Shown piece by piece: positions 53,805-62,582 of a stretch of 64,000 nt of DNA. The translations under genes were made by a program, and so were the position numbers. Location of the stretch: positions 339,501 to 403,500 of the forward strand of contig LT629951.1 in assembly GCA_900104565.1 (NCBI GenBank), written 5' to 3'. The stretch is from Ruminococcaceae bacterium Marseille-P2935. GTDB taxonomy: Bacteria > Bacillota > Clostridia > Oscillospirales > Ruminococcaceae. The notes below the pieces were generated by a model. The model was not told the origin of the DNA, ran no database searches, and was given only the letters and a program-made list of their open reading frames with translations. Positions within the stretch are counted from its first letter, which is position 1; each line of letters begins with the position of its first letter.

Positions 53805-54809
53805 CTATGATTTTAATTCGGGAAAATAGAGCTGAGAGACTTCTTTCAGTTGCTTTTCCATCTGTTCGATTACCGACCCGGGGTGAAGAATTTTTACGCC
53901 ACTGCCCAAACCAAAGATCCAGGCAAGAAACTGCGGGCTGATCGCTGCATGAATACGTATCATAAAATGCTGTGCATCAGTAGGAATGATAGAAATATCT
54001 TTACCAAACCGATCAATTACTACCCCCACTAACCGGTTTTCAAATTCCAGAGTGACAACTTCCTCTAAACCACCATACATGCCAAACATTTTCCGAGAGT
54101 AAACTGCCATGTCAAATTGGTCGAAAACATCTTGCCCCGCTCTTTTTTCACCGGTTAAACAAATATCTACCATTTTGTCTACCCGGTAATGCTTGATTCG
54201 GCAGGCAGCAGCGTCATAAGCGATTAAATAATAGTTTTCGTCGTCCCAGCTTAATGCATAAGGGCTTACTACATATCGTTCGCCATCCCGGCGGAATTTA
54301 CGCTTCTTTTCTACCGTATATTCAAAATATTGAAAAGAGATTTGGCTGCCTTGGGCAATGGAAGAATGAATTTGGTCTACGTTGTAGTAGATGCTTTCGT
54401 TAATTGCTTTGATTCGGTTGGTCACATAAACCTGCCGCTGCAGCAATCGTGCTTGATGGCTGCTGCAAAGGCTTTCGATTTTATGAATCAATTCAGTGCT
54501 CTTTTTTAATGTAATAAATTTTGAGGACTGCACTGCATCTACCAGCAGTTTAAGCTCAGGCAGTTCAAAGGTACGGTTGGCAATATAATAACCATAAGCT
54601 TTCCCTTCGCGGGTTACTTCAACATCCAGGCCATAGAACGAGAGCGCTTCCAGATCGTCATAAATACTTTTGCGTTCGGCCCTGATATCATACCGGCTCA
54701 ATTCCTCTATTATTTGCATGATGCTGAGGGTATGGGTATCATCGGTTTTCTCCAATAATATTTTCATCAGGTAAAGAAGCTTGAGTTTTTGTTTGGACGA
54801 TTTAGGCAT
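53805..54809 (-). CDS. WYL-domain transcriptional regulator
   Basis: 334 residues. The N-terminal winged helix (about 5-70) has SIMQIIEELSRYDIRAERKS, IYDDLEALSFYGLDVEVTR. A WYL ligand-binding domain (about 145-240) contains VSPYALSWDDENYYLIAYD, a variant of the family's W-x-L...YL pattern, followed by a C-terminal extension. WYL proteins bind nucleotides or ssDNA and regulate DNA-repair, defence or metabolic genes. ATG 54809 lies 8 nt after GGAGG. Not adjacent to an obvious target. Confidence 0.9.
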   Translation of the reverse strand: MPKSSKQKLKLLYLMKILLEKTDDTHTLSIMQIIEELSRYDIRAERKSIYDDLEALSFYGLDVEVTREGKAYGYYIANRTFELPELKLLVDAVQSSKFITLKKSTELIHKIESLCSSHQARLLQRQVYVTNRIKAINESIYYNVDQIHSSIAQGSQISFQYFEYTVEKKRKFRRDGERYVVSPYALSWDDENYYLIAYDAAACRIKHYRVDKMVDICLTGEKRAGQDVFDQFDMAVYSRKMFGMYGGLEEVVTLEFENRLVGVVIDRFGKDISIIPTDAQHFMIRIHAAISPQFLAWIFGLGSGVKILHPGSVIEQMEKQLKEVSQLYFPELKS

Positions 54810-55443
54810 ATTTTCAACCTCCAAAAAACGCGTGTCTTTTTACTACGGTGTCATCTTCTGGAATTAAACCTGTTGCAGTCTGTTTAAGAAAGGTTTTCCA
54901 TCCAAGGTGTAGCGTTTTTAGATGGTGCGTTGATTATAGGATTATACATTCATTGTTCTCTCAGGCATTCAAAACTTCGATTTGGGTACGCTGTAGGATT
55001 ATGATACCACAAACACGAGGTAACCTTAAAAACAGGTTTGAGTATTTTCGGTACCCGTTTAAAATCTCTGATTTTATTGAGTGAGTGCGGTTATCCTCTA
55101 CGCGCAGGGCTTTTCCTTGCACCTGAAACGGCTGACGCCTGGCTTTATGCCTTGCACAGTCGCCCTCGGCTGCACCGCTCCAAGCTTTTAAGCCAACTGG
55201 AAGCGCGTCGCAGTGCAGCGGCCTGCGGCTGTACCCTCAGGTCTTCCCATGTTTGCACATTAAAAAACATCTGGCTACCCGTCGGCAGGTGCAGGGCAGC
55301 AGCCAAAAACATTGAAGTATACCCCATACTCTGGGTTACAATCAAAGCGGTTGGTTTTGTATTGGGTAAGTGATTCGTGCGCAAAGCGCATGGGGTTCTC
55401 GGGTACTCGGTTAAAATCTTTGATTTAAGTAACGGGTGAGGTT
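54810..55443. other. Gap with decayed repeat-like sequence
   Basis: No supported gene. The stretch GATACCACAAACACGAGG (about 55004) resembles TATACCACGAACACGAAG in the tandem repeats, and a later TCGGGTACTCGGTTAAAATC (about 55400) resembles TCGGTACCCGTTTAAAATC (about 55050). These look like older diverged copies of the same elements. Confidence 0.5.
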
Positions 55444-55636
55444 GTTATTATACCACGAACACGAAGTGTGAATGGTATAATTGGCCATTGCCGTATGGCA
55501 GGCCGTAGGAATAAGTATAATAAGCGCTTTGCGGTTATTATACCACGAACACGAAGTGTGAGTGGTATAAATTGGCCATTGCCGTATGGCAGGCCGTTAG
55601 AATAAGTATAATAAGCGCTTTGCGGTTATTATACCA
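55444..55636 (+). repeat. Two 90-91 bp tandem repeats plus a partial third, before the Rieske oxidoreductase
   Basis: Copy 1 starts GTTATTATACCACGAACACG at 55444, copy 2 at 55534, and a 12-bp start of a third at 55625. Each full copy holds an inverted repeat TTATACCA ... TGGTATAA, a palindrome-like GGCCATTGCCGTATGGCAGGCC-type core (arms GCCAT/ATGGC) and a TATAAT. The copies differ at only a few positions. The array ends 70 bp before the oxidoreductase start, so it could be a regulatory leader. Confidence 0.85.
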
Positions 55637-55706
55637 TATTTTGGACAAGAGGCAAATGTGGAATAGGAATAAAAAAAGGTGGCACACTTTTTCTGAGGTG
55701 ACCAGT

Positions 55707-57146
55707 ATGAATTCGATTTGGAGAGATAGCGTGTCCCTGCCTAATTTTCCTAGTTTGGATGGAGATAAAAAAACAGATGTTTTAGTAGTTGGTGCGGGAA
55801 TGGCAGGAATATTGTCTGCTTTTTTTCTGCAACGAAGCGGCCTTTCCGTCATTGTGGCAGAAGCGGGCAGAGTTGGTGGAGGAGTTACAGAAAACACCAC
55901 AGCCAAAATAACCTCTCAGCATGGGCTTTGTTACTCCAAGCTGATCCAAGAGGTGGGCAAAGAGAAGGCCGGGCAGTATGCCATGGCAAACCAGCAGGCG
56001 GTGGAAGATTATTTTGACCTGATAAGTGAGCAGAAGATTGAATGTGACCTGCAGCGTAAAAATGCGTACCTTTATACGTTAAATGACCCGGAAACAGCAA
56101 TGACCGAAAATTTTGCCGCAAAGCAACTGGGGCTTCCTTCCCGTTTTGAACCTGACCTTTCCCTGCCTTTTCCTACAGCAGGTGCGGTAGAGTTTAAAAA
56201 CCAGGGACAGTTCCATCCACTTAAATTTGTTAACGCTCTGGCTAAACAGCTTACGATTTATGAAAATACCCGGGTAGAAACAATTGAAGAGGACACTGCT
56301 TTTACCGCTCTTGGGAATATTTGTGCAAAATATATTTTAATAACGACTCATTATCCGTTCATTAACGTACCGGGTTATTATTTTATGCGTATGCATCAGG
56401 AGCGCAGCTACGTGATTGCCCTGCAAAACGCACCTGGTGTCAACGGTATTTATATCGACATGGCACAGGACGGTCTTTCTTTGCGTAATTATCAAAATCT
56501 GCTGCTTTTGGGGGGTGGGGCCCACAGGACAGGGGAAAACCATATGGGTGGCAACTACCAGCGCCTAAGGCAGCTTGCCAGGGAGTATTTCCCCGGCAGC
56601 AGCGAGGTTGCCCATTGGTCAGCCCAGGATTGCATGCCGATTGACCAAATTCCCTATATTGGCACCTATGCGCCAACAAAACCCAACTGGTATGTCGCGA
56701 CTGGTTTTGGGAAATGGGGCATGACCGGTTCTATGGTGGCGGCGAAACTGCTTTGCGCCCAAATTATTGGCAAGGGTTCTCCTTATACCGAGGTATATGA
56801 CCCCTCCCGCTGGAATTTAAAAAGCGCTGCCTCTAACCTGATGGACGAGGTAGGCCATGCTGTTCAGGGGTTGTCGTCAACAGTGGTACAGTTGCCAAAA
56901 ACAAAAACAGATGAGCTTCCAAGAGGGCATGGCGGAATTGTTGAGCATAACGGGCGAAAAGCAGGGGTTTATAAAAATGACGAAGGACGGCTGTTTGTGG
57001 TATCGGTGCGCTGCCCCCATATGGGGTGTCAGCTGGAATGGAACCCGGATGAGCATACGTGGGACTGTCCCTGTCATGGTTCCCGTTTTGATTATCAGGG
57101 CAGGGTGCTTAACAACCCTGCCAATCGGGATTTATCCGAATCATAA
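55707..57146 (+). CDS. FAD-dependent oxidoreductase with C-terminal Rieske [2Fe-2S] domain
   Basis: 479 residues. A DAO-type FAD domain has the Rossmann motif VLVVGAGMAGILSAFFL (about 26-42) and a late GKWGMTGSMVAAKLL that completes the flavin site. At the C-terminus a Rieske domain has cluster ligands in CPHMGC (Cys436, His438) and CPCHGS (Cys454, His457). Fusion of both lets electrons pass between the FAD and the 2Fe-2S cluster. The substrate is unknown; relatives act on amines or amino acids. ATG 55707 follows GAGGTG. It is 18 nt before the lactate-dehydrogenase-like gene, so they form an operon and may share a redox step. Confidence 0.92.
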   Translation: MNSIWRDSVSLPNFPSLDGDKKTDVLVVGAGMAGILSAFFLQRSGLSVIVAEAGRVGGGVTENTTAKITSQHGLCYSKLIQEVGKEKAGQYAMANQQAVEDYFDLISEQKIECDLQRKNAYLYTLNDPETAMTENFAAKQLGLPSRFEPDLSLPFPTAGAVEFKNQGQFHPLKFVNALAKQLTIYENTRVETIEEDTAFTALGNICAKYILITTHYPFINVPGYYFMRMHQERSYVIALQNAPGVNGIYIDMAQDGLSLRNYQNLLLLGGGAHRTGENHMGGNYQRLRQLAREYFPGSSEVAHWSAQDCMPIDQIPYIGTYAPTKPNWYVATGFGKWGMTGSMVAAKLLCAQIIGKGSPYTEVYDPSRWNLKSAASNLMDEVGHAVQGLSSTVVQLPKTKTDELPRGHGGIVEHNGRKAGVYKNDEGRLFVVSVRCPHMGCQLEWNPDEHTWDCPCHGSRFDYQGRVLNNPANRDLSES

Positions 57147-57164
57147 AAGAAAGAAGGTTGGAAT

Positions 57165-58118
57165 ATGCGTATTAATAACAGCAAGGTAGTAGTGATTGGC
57201 GCGGGTTCCGTAGGGTCGGCTACAGCCTCCAGCCTGGTGACCCAGGGTGTTTGCGACCAGGTTATGCTGCTGGATATTAACAGGGAAAAAGCCTATGCTG
57301 AGGCATTGGACCTGCGCCACAGCATTCAATATCTCAACCGCAATGTAAAGGTGTGCTGCGGGGAATATAAGGACTGCGGCGATGCGGACATTGTCGTTGT
57401 AACTGCTGCAGCGCCAATGAAGCCGGGGCAAACCAGGCTGGACATGCTGGCTGATTCTAAAAAAATCATCAAAGAGCTGGTAGAGCCGGTGATGGAGTCG
57501 GGTTTTGATGGTATCTTTTTGGTTATCACAAACCCGGTCGATGTGATCTCCTATTATATTTATAAATTATCCGGGCTTCCAAAAAGCCAGGTGATTGGCA
57601 CTGGAACAGCACTGGACACTGCCCGTCTGAAATGTTACCTGGCAGAACTGATTGACGTAGACCCGCGCAGCGTACACGGCTTTTGTATGGGTGAGCATGG
57701 TGATTCCCAAATGGTGCCGTGGAGCCGGGTGATGGTAGGGGGAAAAAGCTTTACCGATATTCTGCGCGATAATCCCGGGCAGCTGGGCCAGGTGCACCTG
57801 AAAGATATTGCAAAAAAGACTACGCGTGCCGGCTGGGAAATTATTGAACGGAAAGGCAGCACCAATTACGGAATTGCAGCCTCTACAGTTGGGATAATTA
57901 AAGCTATTTTAAACGATGAGAATAAAGTGATTCCTGTTTCTACCCTGCTGGACGGGGAATATGGCCACTGCGAGGTTTTTGCGGGTGTGCCGGCGGTTCT
58001 CTGCCGCAGCGGCGTAAAAGAGGTCATTCAAATTCGTATGCATGAGGATGAAAAAGCCCGGTTTGACCATTCGGTCAAAATAATTAAGGAACACTGTGAT
58101 TCATTGAATGTAAAATAA
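57165..58118 (+). CDS. L-lactate dehydrogenase-like 2-hydroxyacid dehydrogenase
   Basis: 317 residues. The NAD-binding start VVVIGAGSVGSATASSL and Asp37 point to NAD+. Catalytic His178 is in GEHGDSQ and substrate Arg91 in MKPGQTRLDM. The key specificity residue, Gln102 in classical LDH and Arg in malate dehydrogenases, is Met85 here. That suggests a larger or more hydrophobic 2-oxo acid than pyruvate. It is co-transcribed with the FAD/Rieske enzyme. A plain ldh label would be less certain than the family. Confidence 0.85.
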   Translation: MRINNSKVVVIGAGSVGSATASSLVTQGVCDQVMLLDINREKAYAEALDLRHSIQYLNRNVKVCCGEYKDCGDADIVVVTAAAPMKPGQTRLDMLADSKKIIKELVEPVMESGFDGIFLVITNPVDVISYYIYKLSGLPKSQVIGTGTALDTARLKCYLAELIDVDPRSVHGFCMGEHGDSQMVPWSRVMVGGKSFTDILRDNPGQLGQVHLKDIAKKTTRAGWEIIERKGSTNYGIAASTVGIIKAILNDENKVIPVSTLLDGEYGHCEVFAGVPAVLCRSGVKEVIQIRMHEDEKARFDHSVKIIKEHCDSLNVK

Positions 58119-58232
58119 AGGATTGCCTCCAGTGGGATACAAGCATATTTTCGTTGCCCTTTGTCTACAATAGCTGCTTTTTATTGCAATATGATAGAAC
58201 AGGGGACATACACTGCAAAGTATAACAGGATA

Positions 58233-58271
58233 AAAAGAGGTATCTGCATAACACCTGCAGATACCTCTTTT
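58233..58271 (+). terminator. Intrinsic terminator of the oxidoreductase operon
   Basis: 16-bp perfect stem AAAAGAGGTATCTGCA/TGCAGATACCTCTTTT with a 7-nt loop. Confidence 0.9.
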
Positions 58272-58364
58272 ATCATTTTTTAAAAGGGAATCGGCTAATC
58301 GTAAAAACTGGGGCATAAGAGAAAACAGGCAGCAGGCAGATGAGAGGATGCGTATGCTGAAACG

Positions 58365-59120
58365 TTAGGTTAACAGACAGCCGGAAGGTTCGGTTTTATC
58401 CAGCTCAATGAATTGGCCCAGTCCTTCTGCCGCCAGCCGGGCACATGGCGTAATGTCTTCCTCCCCAGTGCTTGTTACCCTGCTTATGCTGGCTGCCCGT
58501 ACCCAGCGGCACCTGGAGACTACAAAAATTGCGGCGGTTTCCATATCGGAACAGAGCACTTTCCCTTTACGCCACGCCCGGTCTAATATAAATTCATTGG
58601 TGATTAACGTCCGGTCAAATTCTTTGGGCCGGTAAAATGCGTCTTTACTTTCTACGATTCCAAGCTTTAGTGTAATACCTGGGTTTTGTCCTGCCGCTGC
58701 TTGTTCCAAAGTGCGGTTTAACACATAATTGGCCACCGCAGGAAACTCCATTGGTACGTAGTCGGCGCAGGTTCCGTCCATTTTTACCGCTGCGGTTGCC
58801 AGTACAATATCGTTTGGCTGGGCGTTTGGCTCAATAGGTGTTGCAAACCCAACCCGCACGACCGTATCCACACCAAGGGAGGCTAATTCTTCCACGGCAA
58901 TTGCGGCGGAAGGGGAGCCGATGCCATAAGACAACACGGTAATTCGTTCCCTATTTTTAGTGCCTAGCATAGCTTTAAATTCCCGATGATAGGAAATTGT
59001 CTTAGCATCCTCTAAAAAACTGGCAATTATTTCACAATCGGCTGGATTTTCCGTTATAATAGCATACCGGCCCACATCCTCCCTGGTTAACCTGGTAAAA
59101 TGCGTTCTATTTTCCATCAT
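58365..59120 (-). CDS. Uridine-phosphorylase paralogue lacking key active-site residues
   Basis: 251 residues, co-directional with and related to the next gene. The fold is kept (YGIGSPSAAIAVEELASLGV, FPAVANYVLNR and Glu in SDMETAAIF). But the phosphate-binding GDPxR is ENPAD (Arg lost), the Thr of RxGTxG is RVGFAT, and the uracil-binding Gln/Arg pair of YPGQxR is YRPKEF. It is therefore unlikely to be an ordinary uridine phosphorylase. It could act on a different nucleoside, bind a ligand, or be inactive and modulate its partner. ATG 59120 or 59117 is the start. Confidence 0.8.
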   Translation of the reverse strand: MMENRTHFTRLTREDVGRYAIITENPADCEIIASFLEDAKTISYHREFKAMLGTKNRERITVLSYGIGSPSAAIAVEELASLGVDTVVRVGFATPIEPNAQPNDIVLATAAVKMDGTCADYVPMEFPAVANYVLNRTLEQAAAGQNPGITLKLGIVESKDAFYRPKEFDRTLITNEFILDRAWRKGKVLCSDMETAAIFVVSRCRWVRAASISRVTSTGEEDITPCARLAAEGLGQFIELDKTEPSGCLLT

Positions 59121-59155
59121 GCAACTCAACCTTTCTTTTATTTTATGGGTATGGG

Positions 59156-59965
59156 TCAGTTTGCCTGGTCACGCTGTATCAGCAGGCGAACGGCATCTAC
59201 AGCAATTTTATTTGCACGCCCATGGCCGCCGTAAAAACGTCTGGTCGATTCCCCCGAGCTTGCACGGTCCATTTGCTGGTCGCTTCCGCGCACATTATTG
59301 CCAATTAAAAAAATTGCCCCGCAGCGTACGCCCAGCACCGACGCTGCGACAAACAATGCAGCAGATTCCATTTCCCCGGCAATTGCCCCGCCGTAAACAA
59401 ACCCCTCGTGTTTGGCAAAAAGCTCTTCCTCCACCCCCATCCGTTCAGGGTTGTGCTGGCCATAATAGGAGTCCTTATTTTTGACGATTCCCACATGATG
59501 CCGTAATCCGTTTTCCACATCATCATGATTTTTGGCGGCGTCCTCCAAAGCTTTTACCACCTGAAAATCGGCAACTGCAGGGAACTGGGGCTGCATATAC
59601 TCTTTGCTGGTTCCATCCATGCGAATAGCTCCATTTGCTATCACTACGTCGCCCAGCTGTACCCTTTCGTGCAGGCTGCCGCCGGTACCTACTCGAATAA
59701 ACGTATCGGCGCCAATGGCGGCTAGTTCCTCTATTGCAATTGTGGCCGAGGGTCCGCCGATGCCGGTGGACATAACGCTCACCTTGACGCCATCCACATA
59801 TCCCGTATAAGTAAGGTATTCGCGGTTATAGGCAATTTTTTGAGGATGATCAAAAAGGCTGGCAATTCCCTCGCATCTTCCAGGGTCGCCGGGTAAAAAA
59901 ACATACCGTCCAACGTCCCCTTCCTTTAAACGAATGTGAAATTGCAACCCTTCTTTTGTTACCAT
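59156..59965 (-). CDS. udp: Uridine phosphorylase
   Basis: 269 residues. All the main sites are present: phosphate-binding LPGDPGR, NREY, RVGTGGSL, the base-binding YYGQ...R stretch, and Glu in GEMESAALF. It splits uridine (or a related nucleoside) with phosphate to base plus ribose-1-phosphate. It lies just upstream of the degenerate paralogue in the same direction. A nucleoside-type ABC transporter is encoded nearby, fitting a salvage locus. ATG 59965 follows AAAGGATG. Confidence 0.9.
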   Translation of the reverse strand: MVTKEGLQFHIRLKEGDVGRYVFLPGDPGRCEGIASLFDHPQKIAYNREYLTYTGYVDGVKVSVMSTGIGGPSATIAIEELAAIGADTFIRVGTGGSLHERVQLGDVVIANGAIRMDGTSKEYMQPQFPAVADFQVVKALEDAAKNHDDVENGLRHHVGIVKNKDSYYGQHNPERMGVEEELFAKHEGFVYGGAIAGEMESAALFVAASVLGVRCGAIFLIGNNVRGSDQQMDRASSGESTRRFYGGHGRANKIAVDAVRLLIQRDQAN

Positions 59966-60109
59966 AACTCTGCATCCTTTCTGTTTTAGTTTTTGATTAG
60001 ATCCAGTTTATACCATTAGATATCAAGCGGTTTGGGCAAAAGCCATGGGCAGGTGTTTGATCAAAAAATAGCTTTGGGTGATAAATTTTGATTTTTTTTG
60101 CTTAGGCAC

Positions 60110-60137
60110 TTGAGTTTTTTTGCGTATGATATATAAT
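60110..60137 (+). promoter_or_regulatory. Promoter of the racemase-like gene
   Basis: TTGAGT (60110-60115), 16-bp spacer, TATAAT (60132-60137), 47 bp before ATG 60185. Confidence 0.65.
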
Positions 60138-60184
60138 TAAGGTATTAATAAAAGCTTTTATCAAGTTAGAAGGGGATGGTTCAA

Positions 60185-60913
60185 ATGAAAATTCTTGTGG
60201 CAAACCCAAATAGCTCTAAAATTGTAACGGAAGTTATTGTAAAATCCGCGATGAGGAACAAAAGGGCGGAAACCGAAATTATTCCCCTGACAAACCCTAA
60301 GGGGACCAAAAATATCGACTGCGGTTTTGCCGATTACCAGTCGGTCTGGTCTTTTCAACGTGCTGTTTTAGACGCAGTGGAAAACCATCAGCCTGATGCT
60401 GTTGTTCTGGCAGGGTTTGGCAATGTGGGGGTTTTTGCGCTTAAAGAGGTACTGGCAATTCCGGTGATCAGTATTTCTGAGGCAGCACAGACAATTGCTT
60501 GTATGCTGGGGCATAAATACACGGTATTAACCATGCTGAAGCAGTTCATTCCATACCAGGAGGACCTGGTACGGCTTTATCGTTTCGAAAATAAATGCGC
60601 TTCTGTCCGTGCCATCAATGTCAACGTGGAAAACTGTGTCACCAACCGGGAATCCACATTAAACGAGCTGAAGGAAGAGATTTTAAAAATAGCCGAACAG
60701 GACGGCGCTGAGGTTGTTATTTTGGGATGCGCCGGCTTGTGCGGGTACGATGAGGAATTGCAGCGGCTAACAGGGCTCCCGGTTTTAGACCCTGTTGTGG
60801 TGGCGGTCAAGGTTGCTGAAATGATGGTGGAAACCCATTTGACACATAGTAAAAAGTGTAAATTTAATTTTCCGCCACAACAGCTGGATGCGTATTTTTC
60901 CGATGGGGAGTAA
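60185..60913 (+). CDS. Asp/Glu/hydantoin racemase-family protein with one catalytic cysteine missing
   Basis: 242 residues. It has the family start KILVANPNSSKIVTEVI and the second cysteine motif VVILGCAGLCGY. The first cysteine, normally in ACFGDPG-like sequence, is replaced: VVLAGFGNVGV. Two-base racemisation needs both cysteines, so this member may be a decarboxylase-, isomerase- or lyase-like enzyme (as arylmalonate decarboxylase uses a single cysteine) or be inactive. It is divergent from udp. Confidence 0.8.
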   Translation: MKILVANPNSSKIVTEVIVKSAMRNKRAETEIIPLTNPKGTKNIDCGFADYQSVWSFQRAVLDAVENHQPDAVVLAGFGNVGVFALKEVLAIPVISISEAAQTIACMLGHKYTVLTMLKQFIPYQEDLVRLYRFENKCASVRAINVNVENCVTNRESTLNELKEEILKIAEQDGAEVVILGCAGLCGYDEELQRLTGLPVLDPVVVAVKVAEMMVETHLTHSKKCKFNFPPQQLDAYFSDGE

Positions 60914-60951
60914 CCTTGGGTAACTGTTTCAAAATAGAACATTTATGCGTT

Positions 60952-61004
60952 AAAACCGGTGGGCTTAGCGGCTGTAACAACAGGCGTTAAGCCACCGGTT
61001 TTTT
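60952..61004 (+). terminator. Intrinsic terminator of the racemase-like gene
   Basis: 15-bp stem AAACCGGTGG(G)CTTA / TAAGCCACCGGTTT with one bulge, ending in T6. Confidence 0.85.
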
Positions 61005-61116
61005 AGTAGCGGAAACTTCCGTCACAGACGGCAAAGGCGTTTTCAAAAATTTTTTCTTTTCAGTATGGGGGAGCGGAATGCCAGCAGCTTTGCAGTATCG
61101 AATCAGCTGCTGCCAG

Positions 61117-61275
61117 AAATGGGTTTACCCATTTGCAGGCAGCGGGTCAGGGGTAAAAAAGGAAAAATTTTAGTGCGTCTTAAGACGCACTCCGGCAGCA
61201 GAATGTTTCGAGGCTTATTGAAATCCCCCCGGCAAGGCCTGAGGGTACTGACTGGATACCACAGGCCTTGCCGGG
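61117..61275. repeat. Cluster of three perfect inverted repeats between convergent genes
   Basis: AAATGGGT-TT-ACCCATTT (61117-61134); AGTGCGTCTTAAGACGCACT (61172-61191, a 20-bp uninterrupted palindrome); and CCCGGCAAGGCCTG (61228-61241) / CAGGCCTTGCCGGG (61262-61275). None has a T-tract on either side. A strong AAGGAGG then precedes a four-codon ORF (ATG GGG AAA CAC TAA) at 61290. Confidence 0.75.
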
Positions 61276-61287
61276 AAGGAGGAACAT

Positions 61288-62322
61288 TTATGGGGAAACA
61301 CTAAAAACAATGGCTTGGCCTGCAGTGCGTGCAGGGCATAGGACATCATATCCGTTTTTGGAATTCTGCCTTACCTTTACACTAAACGGGCCAATCTGGT
61401 CAAAGGAAAATTGGGGGGTGAAATTCCAACCGGATTCTGATTTTTCTAAAAAAACCAGCTTTGCTTCACCAAACAATTCCCCGGCGATCAGGTAGGGGAA
61501 GTCAAAAAGCTTTCCGGCCCATACGGTATGGATATAGTCAAGATGGTAAGAAAATACCTGCTGGTACCCGTCTTCTGAAAGGTCGTATACGGCAAGCTCA
61601 TCTCCGTGAAAGCCGTTGATGGTTACCAGTTCATCCTGGCCGTCGCCGTCCAAATCAAAGGCTGCCGCATCACTGATTTCATGGGGCAGCAGTTTTTCAA
61701 CGGCCCATACCTGGCCTATGCGGGAGGGCACTTTTACCGCATACAAGCCTTCGCTGGCTGAAAATAAAAGAGTATGATGCCCGTTAAAACTGCCCTGCCA
61801 AAAGCCGTGATTTTTTGTCATTGGCTCAATTAGGGGGGTGAACTGCCAGTTGCCTCCAACCAGTTTATCGGGAACCTTGGCAATCAGAACCTGGCCGGGA
61901 ATACTCCAGTCCTCTTTTTCTATTTTGGGGCCGGACAAGGTGGCAGCCAGTAAAAAGGCCTGGTTTTCTACCATGATATAAGCAAATTTGTGCAGGTATG
62001 GCATAAAAAAGCATGGTTCAAGTTTCCAGTGGCGTCCATCTTCCCGAGTGGCTAAGGCAAGGTAAGAGCCTTGGCACTGAAATTCGGGGAAAAACCCCTG
62101 AATTACTAAAAAATGGTCCTGGTCCAATTGGTGAAACATCTGCGCTCCGCCGTTGGAAGGGTTCCACTGTTGGAAGGAGCAGCCATCTCCCTCGAGAGGG
62201 AACATAGCGCAGGCCCCGTCGCTTCCGCTAGCGCAGATTGCATACGGTTTTCCGGAACAATCAAAAAAGTCAATGGCATAGGGGTTTTCAATTTTTGCCC
62301 GGTCAATTCGCGTTATTTTCAT
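61288..62322 (-). CDS. Beta-propeller-like protein with an FG-GAP/VCBS-type repeat
   Basis: 344 residues, no signal peptide, behind AAGGGAG. One clear repeat has the calcium-binding motif AAFDLDGDGQDELVTINGF (about 215-233), and other blades are inferred from regular W/D/G-rich stretches. Relatives act in carbohydrate or integrin-like binding. The lack of a signal peptide suggests a cytoplasmic role or an unrecognised export route. Function unknown. It is transcribed toward the inverted-repeat cluster. Confidence 0.65.
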   Translation of the reverse strand: MKITRIDRAKIENPYAIDFFDCSGKPYAICASGSDGACAMFPLEGDGCSFQQWNPSNGGAQMFHQLDQDHFLVIQGFFPEFQCQGSYLALATREDGRHWKLEPCFFMPYLHKFAYIMVENQAFLLAATLSGPKIEKEDWSIPGQVLIAKVPDKLVGGNWQFTPLIEPMTKNHGFWQGSFNGHHTLLFSASEGLYAVKVPSRIGQVWAVEKLLPHEISDAAAFDLDGDGQDELVTINGFHGDELAVYDLSEDGYQQVFSYHLDYIHTVWAGKLFDFPYLIAGELFGEAKLVFLEKSESGWNFTPQFSFDQIGPFSVKVRQNSKNGYDVLCPARTAGQAIVFSVSP

Positions 62323-62482
62323 AAAACCGCTCCCTTCTGCTGCGCCAACCTGAAAACTCTACTAAAAAGCTTTGCGGGTAATGTTAGATCAATCCGCTGG
62401 ATTTTGGGTGAACGCCAGAGTATGCCCTTAACACCCCTTTACGGCCTGTTTTTGTTAAAATACGTGGCCGATCTATTCCAAA

Positions 62483-62510
62483 TCCTCGCCAGTTTGTACA
62501 CTGGCGAGGA
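62483..62510 (-). terminator. Hairpin downstream of the nucleoside permeases
   Basis: 11-bp perfect stem TCCTCGCCAGT/ACTGGCGAGGA with a 6-nt loop; weak T-tract on the reverse strand. Confidence 0.6.
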
Positions 62511-62582
62511 CTTATGCCCTTCGGTACCAGTTGTTAACAAAATTACCATCTTCAGGCGGGCTTTCAAATACGCTTTGATTTT

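Noticed and set aside
54848-55384. Open frames between the WYL regulator and the tandem repeats
   Set aside because: No ribosome sites, low-complexity repetitive composition, partly made of diverged copies of the 55444 repeats.
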